From assembly GCF_017696205.1 (NCBI RefSeq), contig NZ_JAAORD010000001.1, positions 310,001-374,000 on the forward strand: a DNA stretch of 64,000 bases. Direction: 5' to 3'. This document shows, piece after piece, positions 61,367-64,000 of this stretch (positions within the stretch are counted from its first letter, which is position 1; each line of letters opens with the position of its first letter). Made by a program: the position numbers and the translations under genes. The notes below the pieces were generated by a model. It saw nothing but the letters and a program-made list of their open reading frames with translations. It had not been told where the DNA came from and ran no database searches. Source of the DNA: Prochlorococcus marinus XMU1402 (GTDB lineage: Bacteria > Cyanobacteriota > Cyanobacteriia > PCC-6307 > Cyanobiaceae).

Positions 61367-63980
61367 AGTATTCCTCTTCTAGGTTTTCCTCTGAATCAGG
61401 GTCATCTAATTCTACTAAAGATAATTGTCTAAACCAAATATCATTGGCCCAATATTCTTCGACCTGTTCTTCAATCTCACTTACTGGAAATATTATTGAG
61501 TAAGCAGAAATAGTCATTTCTTTTGGGAGACCTACATCATATGATTCTGACGAGTCCATTAGATCGATAAAATGGAGAACCAGTAGAGGTTTTCTTCCAT
61601 AGCAGTTGAATATTTTTGGGTTTTTCTTATCTTCAGGCTTGGCATAATCTATTAACTCTTCAATTTTTGATTGGGATAATCCTACCTGTGCAACTTTGCT
61701 TGAAGCTACTTTATTATTATCTGTCAATTTAAATTCTTCGTATGGTTCATTACCTCTTAATTTTCTTCTTATTGTATTAATTTTTAAGCCATTTACATTA
61801 ATATTTTTCCTATTCTCCCCTGGAGATGGGATAAAAATATCCCAATTTTTTAATTCTCTATTCTCTCTCTTATTTATATAAGTATCTAAGGGGCCAGGAT
61901 TAATTAATTGCTTTGAATAAGAGTTCGCTTCAAAATTAACAATGAATTTTCTAATAAGAGAACAATCAATATCTTTAATTAAATAACCCTTATCAGGAGA
62001 TTTTATAAATTCTATTTCCTCTGTAATATTGTTCAAAGAATTTTTTATCAAGGAAGTAGCGTTTTCAAAATTAGAAGATAATTTTTTCTTATTGTTTGGA
62101 ACGGCAAAAGTTTCAATAACTTTTCCGCTAAAATCTAAAATTGTTTTAACTTTTTCTGCTTTACCAGCTTTATTTCTTGCAGTAATTAAGAGAGAGTCTG
62201 GATGGCTTTTTACCTTTAAACCAAATTCAATAGGAGGTCTTCCAGATTGTTCTAGCTCTTTCAAATCCCTCATTAATTCTAGAACTGAGGATGTTACATG
62301 TTCGTAGTCTTCTTTCATATCTTCAGTCATCCAAATTCTACAAATGTCATCATATTCTGGCCTATATCCAAACCATCTCCCCATTTGTAAAAGCGTATCA
62401 TACATCAAGGTATTTCTAAGAATATAAGAGTTAGTTAATCCATTTAAAGTTAAACCCCTTGAGAGTGAAAATCCGCCAATAACTATATATGATTTTGGAG
62501 AAAATTTTCTTTCTTTATCCTTATATTCAAGTCTTTCTTTTGAACGTTGATTTATTACTTTTACATCAATTCTTGGGTAGGTTTTTTTGAGAGAATTTAG
62601 GATAGAATTCCATCCCAAATTTACATTTTGAAAATACTTATTAAAAATTTCTTCATAGTCTAAAAATTCGATTTTTCGGGCATTACCTTTTAAGCCTATG
62701 TAAGATCTTATTTTCTTTTTGATATCTTTAACCTCATCTTCAATTTTAATTTTTAATAAATTTTGAACTTGTGTAAATCTACTTACATTAACCATCATAC
62801 TGCTATCATTTTTTAACCAAATTCCTCTAATATTTTTTATTGCATCTTGTATGAAAAAACAAATTATTGCTTCTCTTAGACTTGGTGGAATTTCAGGGTC
62901 AAGATCTCTTTTATGAATTTTAGGATCTAAGGGAATATAGTTTTCACTATCAGTAATATGCTTGATTACGGTACTTTTAATTGTGCTTGTTTCAGAAAAT
63001 ATTTTTTTTGGACCAAAATAATTATCTGGAGGCTCTAGACCTACAATAAAATCTCTTGGAAATAAATCCTTAGATTTAAGATTTTCTTGAACGTATTCAT
63101 GCTCATTATTTTCTTTAGATCTTTTATATGAAAAAATTAACTCTTCTGAATCAGGATCTATAAAGATATTTGCAAATGGAGTTGCTGTATATCCAACATA
63201 ACTTGACCGAGAAAAAATATTAATAATCTTTCTTATTTGACTGTTTATCTTGGTTACTTCCCCTCTTTTATATTTAGTATTTATAGACGCGTTATCTGCT
63301 TCATCATCAATAATAAGAAGTGGGAGATTTATTTTATTCGAAATATCCACAGCGGGAGATCCTTCAAAAAAAGAAATAAGTCTTTGAAGAATACTTGTAT
63401 TTTTTTTGATCACAAATATTAAAGGCTTTGTCTCACTTTCATCAATTATTATTGGATTTCTTCTGGCTGCAGCAATATCGAAATCGTAACTTCTAGAAGA
63501 AAATGGTCTAGGGAATACACGCCTACCAGTATTACGCCCAACGCCAACTTTTTTAAACCTCGCTGTTTTTAAGTCTCTATCACCTCCAATAAAACCTTCA
63601 TTCACCCTTTTTTGTGTTTGATCTCTTAGGTTTTCATGAATCCCAGTGATAACGATAATTACTTTATAACCAAAATCAGCAGCTTTATTTATAAGACTTA
63701 TATAATTAGCGGTCTTGCCACTTTGAACTGAGCCTACAACCATACCTCTCCTCTCCCAAAAATTATTATTAGCAGGATCTCCACAAAGACCTAATATCTT
63801 TTTAGTTGCCTGATCAATTCTTGAAACTACCTTACCAGGAAAGTTTTCTTCAGCTTTTAAATATTTTAAATAATCCTCTGAATATTGAATATCATTTTGA
63901 AAACTTTCTTCGATTCTTTCAGGAGTTAACCATTCAATAAAATTAGGATCATCTCCCTTAATGCATGAGGCCTCTTCCAT
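61359..63980 (-). CDS. Z1-domain superfamily 2 helicase
   Basis: An 873-residue protein with SF2 helicase motifs and a Z1 domain. Walker A is GSVQSGKTANYI (residues 83-94), the Walker B-like box is LPLLIIDDEADNAS (near 218-231), then YVGYTATPFANIF, the late motif GGFSLSRGLTLNGL, and the arginine-finger region QMGRWFGYRPEYDD. The C-terminus is acidic (DDPDSEENLEEEYYD). It is the first complete gene of the Z1-DUF4420-AIPR operon. The frame stays open 5' of the ATG at 63980 to the window edge, so the true start may lie beyond 64000. A GHKL ATPase and methylase are expected upstream. Confidence 0.87.
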   Translation of the reverse strand: MEEASCIKGDDPNFIEWLTPERIEESFQNDIQYSEDYLKYLKAEENFPGKVVSRIDQATKKILGLCGDPANNNFWERRGMVVGSVQSGKTANYISLINKAADFGYKVIIVITGIHENLRDQTQKRVNEGFIGGDRDLKTARFKKVGVGRNTGRRVFPRPFSSRSYDFDIAAARRNPIIIDESETKPLIFVIKKNTSILQRLISFFEGSPAVDISNKINLPLLIIDDEADNASINTKYKRGEVTKINSQIRKIINIFSRSSYVGYTATPFANIFIDPDSEELIFSYKRSKENNEHEYVQENLKSKDLFPRDFIVGLEPPDNYFGPKKIFSETSTIKSTVIKHITDSENYIPLDPKIHKRDLDPEIPPSLREAIICFFIQDAIKNIRGIWLKNDSSMMVNVSRFTQVQNLLKIKIEDEVKDIKKKIRSYIGLKGNARKIEFLDYEEIFNKYFQNVNLGWNSILNSLKKTYPRIDVKVINQRSKERLEYKDKERKFSPKSYIVIGGFSLSRGLTLNGLTNSYILRNTLMYDTLLQMGRWFGYRPEYDDICRIWMTEDMKEDYEHVTSSVLELMRDLKELEQSGRPPIEFGLKVKSHPDSLLITARNKAGKAEKVKTILDFSGKVIETFAVPNNKKKLSSNFENATSLIKNSLNNITEEIEFIKSPDKGYLIKDIDCSLIRKFIVNFEANSYSKQLINPGPLDTYINKRENRELKNWDIFIPSPGENRKNINVNGLKINTIRRKLRGNEPYEEFKLTDNNKVASSKVAQVGLSQSKIEELIDYAKPEDKKNPKIFNCYGRKPLLVLHFIDLMDSSESYDVGLPKEMTISAYSIIFPVSEIEEQVEEYWANDIWFRQLSLVELDDPDSEENLEEEYYD

Positions 63981-64000
63981 TGAAATCCCTTCAATATTTT

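Overview
The window reads as the chromosome of a marine picocyanobacterium, most likely a high-light-clade Prochlorococcus. The base composition is strongly AT-rich. It carries petB-petD (cytochrome b6 and subunit IV), psaE, a plastid-terminal-oxidase-like protein, a carotenoid isomerase-like enzyme, one rRNA operon with tRNA-Ile and tRNA-Ala in the spacer, and many short proteins of families typical of Prochlorococcus and Synechococcus (DUF1651, DUF3303, Nif11-like). No strain can be named from the sequence alone.

Layout. 1-3.8 kb: ctpA (cut by the window edge), petB-petD and a neutral invertase. 4.4-9.5 kb: 16S, tRNA-Ile(GAT), tRNA-Ala(TGC), 23S and 5S, closed by a strong terminator. 9.5-32 kb: core genome with mutM, psaE, a LysM protein, an aldehyde dehydrogenase, a GNAT enzyme, PTOX, a CrtISO-like enzyme, tatA, a PrxQ-type peroxiredoxin, arfB, a CPBP protease, a structured RNA candidate, a proline iminopeptidase-like hydrolase, a photolyase/cryptochrome, tenA and thiD. 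About a dozen very short, mostly single-membrane-span genes lie between them. 32-64 kb: an accessory island of small lineage-specific proteins, repeats and several nucleic-acid-targeting modules.

The centrepiece of the island is a complete retron-like locus at 37.33-43.65 kb. A non-coding RNA has a 14-bp a1/a2 stem, a putative branch-G context, a UUU-loop msr hairpin and a long msd hairpin. Three tightly coupled genes follow: a large helical-repeat (ARM/HEAT-like) protein, a winged-helix SWIM zinc-finger protein, and a reverse transcriptase with the retron motifs NAxxH, YADD and VTG. This is the gene content I associate with type XIII retrons, a class of tripartite anti-phage system. A fourth, acidic protein begins 9 nt after the RT.

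The same island holds a WGR-domain plus ATP-dependent DNA ligase protein, a PD-(D/E)XK nuclease with Cas4-like cysteines, and a TM0106-type RecB nuclease fused to an SF1 helicase. At its right end are a Z1 helicase, a DUF4420 PD-(D/E)XK-motif protein and an AIPR protein in one overlapping operon, convergent with a Vsr endonuclease. That set matches part of the MutL/MORC-like restriction systems described by comparative genomics; the rest presumably lies beyond position 64000. A 65-bp promoter/attenuator-like repeat occurs three times in the island, each copy ending at an ATG. No integrase, transposase or CRISPR array is visible.
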